A DNA stretch of 61,643 bases, taken from positions 1 to 61,643 of the forward strand of contig QHUM01000048.1 of NCBI GenBank assembly GCA_003222135.1, given 5' to 3'. How positions within the stretch are numbered: position 1 is the stretch's first letter; the number at the start of each line of letters is the position of its first letter. Made by a program: the position numbers and the translations under genes. The notes beneath the pieces were generated by a model. It saw only the letters and a program-made list of their open reading frames with translations. It was not told where the DNA came from and made no database searches. The stretch is from Gemmatimonadota bacterium (GTDB taxonomy: Bacteria > Gemmatimonadota > Gemmatimonadetes > Gemmatimonadales > GWC2-71-9). Of the stretch, positions 35,101 through 42,549 are shown piece by piece.

Positions 35101-35483
35101 CCGGCCCGGCAGCGCAGCAACAGGAAGGCGGCGAGTCCGGCGCGGAGCAGCCAGACGTGGGCTTCCTCGGCACGCTGGGCCAGCTGATCCGCGTCGCACT
35201 CCCCAGCCAGCGTGGCCCCGGCGGGGGGGGCGGGGGCGGGGGCGGGGGCGGGCTGGGCGGGCTCGGGTTCATCGCCCAGGCGTTTGGTCGCACAGCTGGG
35301 GGCGGGGGCGGAGGATTCGGCGGGTTCGGCGGTGGCACGCCCGCCGTCCCGAGCGGCGACTACCTCGTGAGCATCACCGTAGACGGCAAGACGTTGTCTC
35401 GGGTGCTGCGCGTCGAGCGGGCGAGCGGCACGGGGAGCGGCGGGTCGTTCGCGTTCGAGGACGACGCAGACGTCGACCCGTAA
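32160..35483 (+). CDS. secreted VPS10/BNR-repeat protein with poly-Gly segments
   Basis: An 1107-residue protein with a signal peptide (RFAVLALVSPALPPLAAQ) followed by sortilin/BNR-type beta-propeller repeats (GGIWKTTNAGTSFRPVFDN, GIFKSSDGGLTWKLAGLEK, GLYKTTDGGQTWQLVKF, SALWKTGDGGKTWTEV, DDGNVWLTRNDGGNWENLTG). These large secreted propellers are often annotated as glycosyl hydrolases without proof of activity. From about residue 940 there are two glycine-only tracts (encoded near 34990-35026 and 35219-35265) and further Gly/Phe-rich sequence. The last part (PSGDYLVSITVDGKTLSRVL) is a small beta domain. The 158-bp gap upstream is shared with the divergent Uma2 gene. Confidence 0.88.
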   Translation: MSRRRWARFAVLALVSPALPPLAAQTAAPLDSTLLAGFRWRNVGPANMGGRVSSVVGIPSPSKTFFVAGAAGGIWKTTNAGTSFRPVFDNQPCISMGELAIAPSDTLQVWAGTGEEDSRNTISPGCGIFKSSDGGLTWKLAGLEKTGAIGRIVVHPTNPNIVYVAALGQAWTANPERGLYKTTDGGQTWQLVKFISDKAGFIDIAMDPTNPEVLFASSWERVRGPYFLKSGGPGSALWKTGDGGKTWTEVKAGGFPETMKGRIGLAIAPSDAKVVYALVEADTAPNQKTDKANAAQKRPSGLYRSADGGATWTKTNDNDVRPFYYSQVRVDPKDPNRVYWSSTPVNYSNDGGKTVGLATQGIHVDHHAMWIDPTDASHIIVGDDGGVSQTWDKGGNYDFVNVITLAQPYIVSYDMAFPYHVCAGLQDNGSWCGPSRHRQGAVTNADWITIGGGDGFYTAQDPTDPNIVYSESQGGNMGRLNLATGERTSLQKPNWRPRYQVFEDSIIIERPDTTKPSTSTQQKRLADLRRRQLADSAEADLRWNWNTPFFLSPHSPTTFYAGSNKVMKSTNRGESLYPVSPDLTTRDTMKIGVSTHTTGGITPDVTGAETFCTIVALAESPVRPGLLYAGTDDGNVWLTRNDGGNWENLTGRFPGVPAGTYVSRIEPSHFDTATFYVTFDGHRTNNFAPYVYVTTDFGKTFTAISHNLPTGGPDYVHVVREDPFNRTVLYVGTDVGAYVSRDRGASWQKFMTGLPVVPVHDLKVHPREHELIAATHGRGIWIVDVAALEQLADSVLAASAYLFEPKTAYEYGEAVRANTSGGHKQFVSPSPQYGAEIVYRLTGGDRRTQTKVVIRDVRGDTVRTVNGPGGAGLHRATWGFQGRTPPPQPLSPSQRRDSTLIVRRIQVVFDSLEKAGTNAQMLGPLKTALLAGDLQGLAQRFGFGGGGGGGGGGGGGAVTLSAARFVERPGETTPRAPGATAGPAAQQQEGGESGAEQPDVGFLGTLGQLIRVALPSQRGPGGGGGGGGGGGLGGLGFIAQAFGRTAGGGGGGFGGFGGGTPAVPSGDYLVSITVDGKTLSRVLRVERASGTGSGGSFAFEDDADVDP
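34988..35330 (+). repeat. GGTGGC/GGCGGG tandem tracts coding for poly-glycine
   Basis: Two G-rich tandem tracts inside the BNR-protein gene: GGTGGC-type units at about 34988-35028 and GGCGGG-type units at about 35219-35270, with a shorter one near 35300. Both could form G-quadruplexes on the coding strand. As the units are six bases, slippage changes Gly number without shifting the frame. Confidence 0.75.
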
Positions 35484-35487
35484 CGGC

Positions 35488-37059
35488 CTAGGGGAGGACC
35501 CGTGACGGCGCGCGGGGCGCCCGCCCCGCACGCCATACCGGGAACTCCAGCCCGGAGGTGGAGCCCGCGCTGAACGCGCCCCAGCGCGCCAGACCGAACC
35601 CCTCCGGCTCGAGCAGGGCGAAGACGAGCCTGCCGAGCGGTTGTGCCGTGGACACGAAATAGCCGCCCGCCGGCACGCGGCGCGGCGCACGCGCCCAGGT
35701 CCCCGTCACCTCCAGCAGATGGTGTCCCTGGAACTCCCGCGTCGCCGGCTTGAGCTCGGTCCCCGTCAGGACCTCCACCGTGTCGGTCCACTCTCGGGCG
35801 AGGCGTTGCACCTGGATGCCGTGGAGGCGGAGCAGGGCGGCGACGTCGCTGTCCGCCGCCGGCAGGAAGTAACCTGCCGGCAACGGGCGGGTGAGAGAAT
35901 CGACGAAGCGGTCCTTTACCGGAAGCGGGTACGTGCGGACCTGCTGCGTCACCTCCAGCCGCACCGGTTCGACGCCGCGCGACGCGAGCTTGTAGGCGAC
36001 GGCCAGTGACGGTCGCGTGCCTGTGCCCGCGCCTTCCAGCGCCGTCTGGCGATCGGCCTCGCGCTCGAGGCGGCGGATCTCATCGCCGTGCCGCGCGGCG
36101 TAATCGAGAATCTCGACCAGGAAGTCGTGCGTCACCTGCACGCGGGTCTTGAAGTCGGCGTGCGAATACGCCTCCGACAGGATCGCCATCCGCCCCCGCA
36201 AGCCCAGGTAGTTGGTGCCGTACCAACCGAGCGGCGCGTAAGTATCCCAGCTCTGTGGCGTCTGCTGGGTCTCCACGTTGCCGTAGTCGAAGATCGGCTC
36301 CCGGTACTTGTCCTGGAGCGTCTGGCGGAGCGTGGGGAGCATCCGGTCTCGCACGTAGGCAGTGGGCCCGGCCGGCCCGTTGGGATCGAGCGGCGGGGCG
36401 TAGGTGAGCTGGTAGCCGTGCAATGTGCCGTCGGTGGTGTGGAGGTCCACCATCAGCGCCGGGTCCCACGTGGTGTAGACGCGGGCGAGGGACGCGCGGG
36501 TCTCGGGTGCCTCGGCCTTGAAGTAGTCGCGGTTCAGGTCGAGGTTCTTCCCGTCGGGGCGCTGTCCGACCACCGCCGGGCCATTCTGCTCGGAGCGGTT
36601 CACCGCCTGCGGGCCGAAGGCGTCGTTGCCGTCTGGGTTGTAGTCCGGCGCGACGAGGACCACGAGCCTCTGCAGCAGGTCGCGTCGCGGTCCCGCCAGC
36701 TCGCGCAGCAGTGCGAGCACGGCCTCCTTCCCCTCCACTTCGCCGCCGTGGATGTTCGCCTGGAGGTAAACCACCAACTTCCCGGACTCCGCCGCTGCGC
36801 CCGGGGACGTCACGGTCGGGTCGGAGGCGATCACGAAGTAGATCGGCTTGCCGAGTGCGGAGCTGCTCATCTCGGAAACCGCCACCGGTGCCCCGGCGAG
36901 CCCGAGGCTGTCGAGGAAGGCGCCCACATCCGCGTTAGTGGACGTGGCGGCGTAGTTAGTCCGCTCGGCGGTCGTCTGCGGCAGGGCCTGGGCCGCGAGC
37001 CTCGGCGCGGTGGCTGCGAGGGCCACGACCAACAGATTGAGGAATGCCCGGATGTTCAT
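35488..37059 (-). CDS. M14-family zinc carboxypeptidase, secreted
   Basis: A 523-residue protein with signal peptide (FLNLLVVALAATAPRLAAQ) and an M14 peptidase domain. Zinc ligands are the His and Glu of NIHGGEVEGKEA and the His of MVDLHTTDG; NLDLNRDYFK and AILSEAYS carry further expected residues, the latter Glu being the likely catalytic base. It would trim C-terminal residues of peptides in the periplasm or outside. The start at ATG 37059 has AGGAG upstream and lies 9 nt after the MFS stop, so it closes an operon. It converges on the BNR-protein gene with a 4-nt gap. Confidence 0.9.
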   Translation of the reverse strand: MNIRAFLNLLVVALAATAPRLAAQALPQTTAERTNYAATSTNADVGAFLDSLGLAGAPVAVSEMSSSALGKPIYFVIASDPTVTSPGAAAESGKLVVYLQANIHGGEVEGKEAVLALLRELAGPRRDLLQRLVVLVAPDYNPDGNDAFGPQAVNRSEQNGPAVVGQRPDGKNLDLNRDYFKAEAPETRASLARVYTTWDPALMVDLHTTDGTLHGYQLTYAPPLDPNGPAGPTAYVRDRMLPTLRQTLQDKYREPIFDYGNVETQQTPQSWDTYAPLGWYGTNYLGLRGRMAILSEAYSHADFKTRVQVTHDFLVEILDYAARHGDEIRRLEREADRQTALEGAGTGTRPSLAVAYKLASRGVEPVRLEVTQQVRTYPLPVKDRFVDSLTRPLPAGYFLPAADSDVAALLRLHGIQVQRLAREWTDTVEVLTGTELKPATREFQGHHLLEVTGTWARAPRRVPAGGYFVSTAQPLGRLVFALLEPEGFGLARWGAFSAGSTSGLEFPVWRAGRAPRAPSRVLP

Positions 37060-37068
37060 GCTCGGCTC

Positions 37069-38256
37069 CTAACGTCGCCTCCCCACCATCGGCCACGCGA
37101 TCCCCAGCGCGACGCCCCCCGCCGCGCTGCCGAAGCAGGCCATGGCGGCGCCGTACGCTTGAAACACCGCGCCCAGCCCGATGCCGCCGGCGAGCGCCGC
37201 CAGGCCGGTCACGCCGTGGTACATCCCGAATCCGCTCCCCTGGCGGGTCCCGGCGAATTGCGCGACGAGCGCCCGCTCGGAGCTTTCGGTGAGGCCGGCC
37301 ACGATCCCGAACGCCAGGAACAGCGTCCACGCCGCGCCGGCGCCGCGCGCCACCGCGAAGCCGGCCGCGATCGCCGCATAGGCGACCCACCCCAGCCACA
37401 TGGTGCGACTCGGGCCGATGCGGTCGGTGAGGCGACCGCCCGCGAAGCTCGCCGACGAGCGCACCAGGTGAAGTGCCGCCCAAAGCAACAGCACTGCCGC
37501 CGTCGAGACGCCGAGCTGCTGGGATCGCAGGATCAGTAGCGTCTCGGGCATGCGGAGGAGGTAGAAGAAGGAGATCGCGAATAGGGCGGGCGGCAAGGGA
37601 CGGTAGGAGGCGGTACGGGGCGGTATGTCGTCCGAGGCTTGGCCCGCGCCTACCGCCCCATACCGCCCCTGACCGCCTGTTACCGCCCAGGTCGCCAGAG
37701 CCAGTACCAGGATCCCAGGCGCCAGGCTCCAAGCAATCACGGTCCGCAGGCTCGCGCTTCCCGACGTAAGCAGCCACCACGCGGTGAGCGGACCGAGCAC
37801 CGCGCCGGCGTGGTCCATCCCGCGCTGCAGCCCGAACGCCCGGCCCCGGAGCGGTGCGGGCGTGACATCCGCCATCAACGCATCCCGCGGCGGTGTGCGG
37901 ATGCCCTTCCCGATGCGGTCCACTACCCGCAGCCCGATCACCTGCCACGCGGCTGCCGTGACGGCGATGATCGGGCGCACCAGCACGGCGATCGCGTAGC
38001 CCAGCACGATGAGCGGCCCGCGGCGCGCCGGCCGGTCCGCGAGCCGTCCCGCAGCGAACTTCACGACCGATGCCGCGAACTCGGCCGCGCCGTCGAGTGC
38101 GCCGAGCGCCTGCGGGCCCGCGCCGAGCACGCCCGTGACGAACGCCGGCAGCAGCGGGTAGACCATCTCGCTCGCGAAGTCGTTGAGCAGCGAGACGAAC
38201 CCGAACACCTTCACGGGCCGCGGCAGCCGGGAGGCCGCGGCGCTGCTACCGGTCAT
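37069..38256 (-). CDS. MFS transporter
   Basis: A 395-residue major facilitator with about 12 membrane segments. The cytoplasmic motif GRLADRPARRGPLIVLGY and its second-half counterpart GRLTDRIGPSRTMWLGW are clear, as is DRIGKGIRTPPRDALMAD, a signature seen in a drug/metabolite MFS subgroup. The substrate is unknown. The central loop between segments 6 and 7 (GGQGRYGAVGAGQASDD and following) is encoded by an inverted CGGTA repeat element (37601-37690) that keeps the frame. Its start overlaps the DUF885 stop by 11 nt. Confidence 0.88.
   Translation of the reverse strand: MTGSSAAASRLPRPVKVFGFVSLLNDFASEMVYPLLPAFVTGVLGAGPQALGALDGAAEFAASVVKFAAGRLADRPARRGPLIVLGYAIAVLVRPIIAVTAAAWQVIGLRVVDRIGKGIRTPPRDALMADVTPAPLRGRAFGLQRGMDHAGAVLGPLTAWWLLTSGSASLRTVIAWSLAPGILVLALATWAVTGGQGRYGAVGAGQASDDIPPRTASYRPLPPALFAISFFYLLRMPETLLILRSQQLGVSTAAVLLLWAALHLVRSSASFAGGRLTDRIGPSRTMWLGWVAYAAIAAGFAVARGAGAAWTLFLAFGIVAGLTESSERALVAQFAGTRQGSGFGMYHGVTGLAALAGGIGLGAVFQAYGAAMACFGSAAGGVALGIAWPMVGRRR
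37596..37690. repeat. inverted CGGTA/TACCG repeat inside the MFS gene
   Basis: Tandem GGCGGTA units on the left face TACCGCC units on the right. The best-paired arms are GGCGGTACGGGGCGGTA (37609-37625) and TACCGCCCCATACCGCC (37651-37667), 16 of 17 pairing. The element lies in the loop-coding part of the transporter and is translated without a frameshift. Confidence 0.75.
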
Positions 38257-39868
38257 CGAGCCCCATGCCCCACCGCATCAGCGCGACGGGCAGGCCGCCG
38301 TACTCGAGGACCGCGTCGTGGAAGCCCCGTAGAGTGAACGCCGCGCCCCGCGCCGCGTGAAAGTCGTCGCGCAGCTTCAGCAGCTCGCGCCGCCCCACCG
38401 CATAGCTCAGCGGATACGCCGGCTCAGCGCAGTAGCGCCGCACCTCTCCCTCCGCGTTGGTCCGCTCCACGTTGGCGTGGGTCGCGAGATAGTCCACCGC
38501 TTGGGCGAACGTCATCCCGCGGGTATGCAACCCCACGTCGAGCAGCACCCGTACGGCGCGCCACAACAGGTGCACGCGCTGGAAGAACTGCTCCTCCTCC
38601 GACCGGTAGAATCCCTCCTCCCCCATCATGTCTTCGCAATACAACGCCCACCCTTCGACCGTGACCGGCGTCCACACGTTCTTGCGCGTGTCGGACCGCT
38701 GTTGCTGCGCGTGCACCAGCTGGAGGTGATGGCCGGGGTAGCCTTCGTGCAGCGCCGTAGCGGCGAGCTCGTGGCGACAGTGGTCGCGGAGAATGCGTTC
38801 CTGCGCGCTCGCCGACAGGGCCGGATCGGGCAGGGTGACGTAGAACCAGCCGGTCCGGTCGCTCGAGTACGCGCCGGGGCTGTCGTACGCGGCGAAGGGA
38901 ATCACCGGTCGCATGAAGGCCGGCGTGGGCACGACGTCGAGCGGGGCGTCGGGGATCGGCGCGAGCCCGCGTTCCGCCACGAAGTCGCGGGCCCGCACCA
39001 TCTCCCGGGCGTAGGCTTCCACCAGCCCGGCGGCGGGGGGATGATCGGCGCGCAGCCGGTCGGCCACATCCTGCCAGCGCTGGCCGCCGTCGAGCCGCGC
39101 GGCGCGGCGCGCGAGATCGGCCTCGACTTCCTCCTTCAGATGGAGCCCGTAGCGCCACAGCTCCGGGGCGGTGTCGCGCAGCGCGTGCTCGTAGTGCAGG
39201 TGGAAGTCGAAGTCCTCTTCGCCCAGCGCGAACTCCTCCGCAGCCGTCTCGAGCCACCGCTCCAGATCGCGCTCGAACGCCGTCATCGCCTCCGCCGCCT
39301 GCTCGACCGCTGCCCGCAAGGCGTCGCCCGGTCCGGGGGGGGCGTCCGGGATGGCGCTGCCGATCCCGCGCACCAACCGCAGCCCTCCCGCGTTGATCCG
39401 CAGCGCCGTCTCGACGAATACCCGTACCGGCGCGACCAGTGCGGCGCGCGCGTCGTCGAGCAGGCGCGGCACGTCCTCCAGCCGTCCGACCAGAGCGCCG
39501 GCACGCTCTTCGTCGCTCCGGTCGCCGCGCCCCAGCAGGAAGTGCAGCCCGCCGAGCAGATGGTTCAGCCAGAACGCCGGACTCTTGGCCTGCGGCCGCT
39601 CGTGCTCGAAGCGGCGCAGCACGACGCGGATCTCGTTCAGCAGAGCGGTCCGGTCGATTTCGTCTTCCAGCTCGTCGGCAGTGGTCTCTTCGAGCGCGGC
39701 GGCGAGCGACTTCAGGGCGGCGAGGTGGGGCACGAGGGCCGGCGGGCTGTAGCGCCCGTACCGGTCGTCGTATGCCTTCACTCCGGCCTGGGTGGCGGCG
39801 ACGGGGTCCAAGTGCCACCGCAGATCGAAGTACGCCTTCTCGATTTCGCGGAACGTCCCTACCGCCAT
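38246..39868 (-). CDS. DUF885-family metallopeptidase-like protein
   Basis: A 540-residue DUF885 protein. The family's conserved HEGYPGHHLQ motif is in the C-terminal half (ATALHEGYPGHHLQLVHAQ), followed by VEGWALYCEDMM, which resembles a gluzincin-type zinc site with a downstream Glu. Members are thought to be peptidases but few have been tested. No signal peptide is seen. The start chosen is the ATG at 39868, which overlaps the upstream gene's stop by 10 nt. The operon of HMGL-like enzyme, DUF885, MFS and M14 suggests amino-acid or peptide metabolism. Confidence 0.85.
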   Translation of the reverse strand: MAVGTFREIEKAYFDLRWHLDPVAATQAGVKAYDDRYGRYSPPALVPHLAALKSLAAALEETTADELEDEIDRTALLNEIRVVLRRFEHERPQAKSPAFWLNHLLGGLHFLLGRGDRSDEERAGALVGRLEDVPRLLDDARAALVAPVRVFVETALRINAGGLRLVRGIGSAIPDAPPGPGDALRAAVEQAAEAMTAFERDLERWLETAAEEFALGEEDFDFHLHYEHALRDTAPELWRYGLHLKEEVEADLARRAARLDGGQRWQDVADRLRADHPPAAGLVEAYAREMVRARDFVAERGLAPIPDAPLDVVPTPAFMRPVIPFAAYDSPGAYSSDRTGWFYVTLPDPALSASAQERILRDHCRHELAATALHEGYPGHHLQLVHAQQQRSDTRKNVWTPVTVEGWALYCEDMMGEEGFYRSEEEQFFQRVHLLWRAVRVLLDVGLHTRGMTFAQAVDYLATHANVERTNAEGEVRRYCAEPAYPLSYAVGRRELLKLRDDFHAARGAAFTLRGFHDAVLEYGGLPVALMRWGMGLDDR

Positions 39869-41097
39869 GCCCCTTGCCTGACCAAGCGGTGGCACTCTTC
39901 GTCCGAGAGCACCCGATCGGTGCGCTTCGCCGCCTCGAACAGCACGCGGCACGCCGCCTCGTCCTCGGCGTCGTAGCCGTGGGTCTCGAGCCAGTACTTC
40001 ACGTTGGACAGGCCCGACACGGGTGAGATCTCGATCTTCTGCTCGAGCCCGAACTCTTCGGCGGGCACCGAGCTGTACACCCGGTCGGCGAGCCAGGCGT
40101 GGCCCTTCTTTTTCGCCTTGATGATCGCCGCCGCGTGCACGCCGGTGCCGGTACGAAACGCATCGGCACCGAGCACCGGATAGTTCACCGGAATCGGCAC
40201 CCCTACCGCGTCGGCCACCAGACGGCAGTACTCCGGCAGCTTGGCGATGTCGTGCCGATGCGCGCCCAACAGTTTCAAGTTGACGATCAAGAGATCCATT
40301 TCGGCGTTGCCCACCCGTTCGCCCACACCCAGGGCGGTGGCGTGGACCCGATCGACCCCGGCCTCGATCGCCGCCAGACAATTGATCAGCCCTAGCCCGC
40401 GATCGCGGTGTCCGTGCCAGTCGATCTTCACACGGTGTTGCTTGACGATCTCCTGCTTGACGAATTTGACTAACGCCTTGACGCCGTCCGGCGTCGCATG
40501 ACCGACCGTATCCGCCAAGCATATCCGCGTCGCGCCGCAATCGATCGCCGCGCCGTACAGCGCCTTGAGGGCCTCGGGCTTGGCCCGGGTCGTGTCCTCG
40601 GTGACGTACATGACCGGCAAGCCGTGCTTGACGGCGTACGACACCGCCTCCTGGGTGGCGGTGAGGATGCGGTCCAGGGTCCAGTCTTCGGCGTATTGCC
40701 GGATCGGGGAGGAGCCGATGAAGGTGGCAGCCTCGATCGGAATCCCTACCTCCTCGGCAACCCGGACGATCGGCTCCACGTCCGCGATCACGGTGCGGGC
40801 GGCGCAGTTCGGAAAGATGGGGAGCTTCTGGTCTCGGATCTCCCGGGCGAGCACCCGCACCTGCTCCACCACGCGGGGTCCCGCCCCGGGGAGCCCGATG
40901 TCCGCGGCCACGATGCCGAGCTCGGCCATCAGATGGAGCAGCCGCCGCTTCACCTCCATCGAGGGGTCCCGGACCGAGGGGGACTGCAGCCCGTCCCGCA
41001 GCGTCTCGTCGTTCAGGTCGACCCGCGCCCGCGACCAGTCGAGCGCCGGCCCGCCGCCGCTCTGGTTCCAGTCGTAAATCAGCTCGCGCTCGTCCAT
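39859..41097 (-). CDS. HMGL-like / 2-isopropylmalate synthase-family enzyme
   Basis: A 412-residue DRE-TIM metallolyase. The catalytic opening is LNDETLRDGLQSP (Arg and Asp of the DRE-type motif shared by the family), the metal-binding HGHRDRGLGLINC appears later, then ALGVGERVGNAEMD. It would condense acetyl-CoA with a 2-oxo acid, as 2-isopropylmalate, homocitrate and citramalate synthases do; which one is unknown. The C-terminal LeuA regulatory domain is absent, so feedback control of the LeuA type is unlikely. It is the first gene of the leftward operon, divergent from the M20 peptidase. Confidence 0.85.
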   Translation of the reverse strand: MDERELIYDWNQSGGGPALDWSRARVDLNDETLRDGLQSPSVRDPSMEVKRRLLHLMAELGIVAADIGLPGAGPRVVEQVRVLAREIRDQKLPIFPNCAARTVIADVEPIVRVAEEVGIPIEAATFIGSSPIRQYAEDWTLDRILTATQEAVSYAVKHGLPVMYVTEDTTRAKPEALKALYGAAIDCGATRICLADTVGHATPDGVKALVKFVKQEIVKQHRVKIDWHGHRDRGLGLINCLAAIEAGVDRVHATALGVGERVGNAEMDLLIVNLKLLGAHRHDIAKLPEYCRLVADAVGVPIPVNYPVLGADAFRTGTGVHAAAIIKAKKKGHAWLADRVYSSVPAEEFGLEQKIEISPVSGLSNVKYWLETHGYDAEDEAACRVLFEAAKRTDRVLSDEECHRLVRQGAWR

Positions 41098-41147
41098 GAC
41101 CCTAGTGTCGCCCTCTCGCCCGGCACCGTCAAGGCAGTTAGCGTGCA

Positions 41148-42389
41148 GTGGTGGATCAGACCATCTCGCGCCTGCTCGCGCACGACCGCGTCCGCGCCGC
41201 GCGCTCTCACCTCGAGCGCACCGACGAAGTCACGCTCGCGCGGCAAGCCGCGCTGTGCGCGATTCCGGCGCCGACGGGCGCCGAGGGCCGCCGCGCCGCG
41301 CGCGTGGCCGAGCTGTTCCGCGACGTCGGCCTGCACGACGTCGCGATCGACGAAGTCGGAAACGTGCACGGGTGGACGCCCGGGGAAGCGGGAAGGGGAA
41401 AGGGTGACGGCGGGGCCCCCGTCGTGCTGTCGGCCCACCTGGACACCGTGTTCGGGCCCGAGGTGAACGTCGCCGTCGAGCGTCGTGGCCAGCGGCTCGA
41501 GGGCCCCGGCATCAGCGACAACGCCCGCGGCCTGGCCGCGCTCGTCGCCGTCGCCGAGGCGATGGTCGTCACACGCGTACGCACGGCTCGGCCGGTGCTG
41601 TTCGCCGCCACGGTGGGAGAGGAGGGGTCGGGGGATCTGCGAGGCGTGAAATACCTCCTCGACGGTGGGAACGGTGGAGCGACCTTGCACGCGGCCCCCG
41701 CCGCGTTCATCGCGCTCGACGGGGCGGGGCTCGAGCGGGTGGTCCACCGCGCGCTCGGCTCGAAGCGGTACCGCGTGACGTTTCGTGGGCCGGGCGGCCA
41801 CTCGTGGGCCGCGTTCGGCGTCGCCAACCCCGCGAACGCGGTGGGCCGCGCGACCGCGCTGCTCGCCGATTTGCCCACCCGCACCGCCCCCCCCGCCCCG
41901 CGCACCACGTGCGCCGTCGTTCGGCTGGGCGGAGGCACCGGACTCAACTCCATTCCCCAGGAGGCGTGGCTCGACCTGGACCTGCGGAGCGAAGACCCCA
42001 AGGCGCTCGCCCAGCTCGACGTCACCGTGCGCGCCGCCCTGGACCGCTCGCTCGACGACGAGAACCGTCGCCGCGCACCCGGCACGCCGCCGCTCACGCT
42101 CGAGCACCAGCCCGTCGGCGACCGGCCGTCGGGCGTCACGCCGCGCACCCATCCCCTCGTCCTCGCGGCGGTCGCGGCCAACCGGGTGCTGGGCCGCGAC
42201 GCCGAGCTGGCAAGCGCTTCTACGGACGCGAACGTGCCGATCGCCCTCGGCATCCCGGCGATCGCGCTGGGGGCGGGCGGCAAGGCCGGGGACGCGCACC
42301 TCGCGACCGAGTGGTATGAAAACACCGAGGGCGCGCTGGGGATCGTGCGCGCCCTGCTGGTGACGGTAGCGATGGCCGAGCTGAAGTGA
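41148..42389 (+). CDS. M20-family metallopeptidase
   Basis: A 413-residue peptidase of the M20 type. Metal-site motifs: VVLSAHLDTVFG, the catalytic Glu pair in ATVGEEGSGDLRG, and the late His in GDAHLATEWYE. The dimerisation domain begins near RVTFRGPGGHSWAAFG. It probably cleaves small peptides or acyl-amino acids in the cytoplasm (no signal peptide seen). The start is GTG at 41148. It lies 50 bp from the divergent HMGL-like gene, so their promoters share a very short region. Confidence 0.88.
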   Translation: MVDQTISRLLAHDRVRAARSHLERTDEVTLARQAALCAIPAPTGAEGRRAARVAELFRDVGLHDVAIDEVGNVHGWTPGEAGRGKGDGGAPVVLSAHLDTVFGPEVNVAVERRGQRLEGPGISDNARGLAALVAVAEAMVVTRVRTARPVLFAATVGEEGSGDLRGVKYLLDGGNGGATLHAAPAAFIALDGAGLERVVHRALGSKRYRVTFRGPGGHSWAAFGVANPANAVGRATALLADLPTRTAPPAPRTTCAVVRLGGGTGLNSIPQEAWLDLDLRSEDPKALAQLDVTVRAALDRSLDDENRRRAPGTPPLTLEHQPVGDRPSGVTPRTHPLVLAAVAANRVLGRDAELASASTDANVPIALGIPAIALGAGGKAGDAHLATEWYENTEGALGIVRALLVTVAMAELK

Positions 42390-42549
42390 GGCGTCGCGCT
42401 GACGAGAAGGTTGGTGCGGCAGCGCCCCCACACTGTCGACCCTGCGCGGCAGCTTGCCCCGTTCCGGGTGGTCACGGCGCGCCGTTTTCGGCCTGCACCA
42501 GATCGGCACGAACTTTGACCCGTACGACGGGCAACCCGGCCCGGACCCG

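Noticed and set aside
34988..35330. CRISPR or non-coding satellite
   Set aside because: The units are six bases long, have no spacers and are read in frame as glycine.
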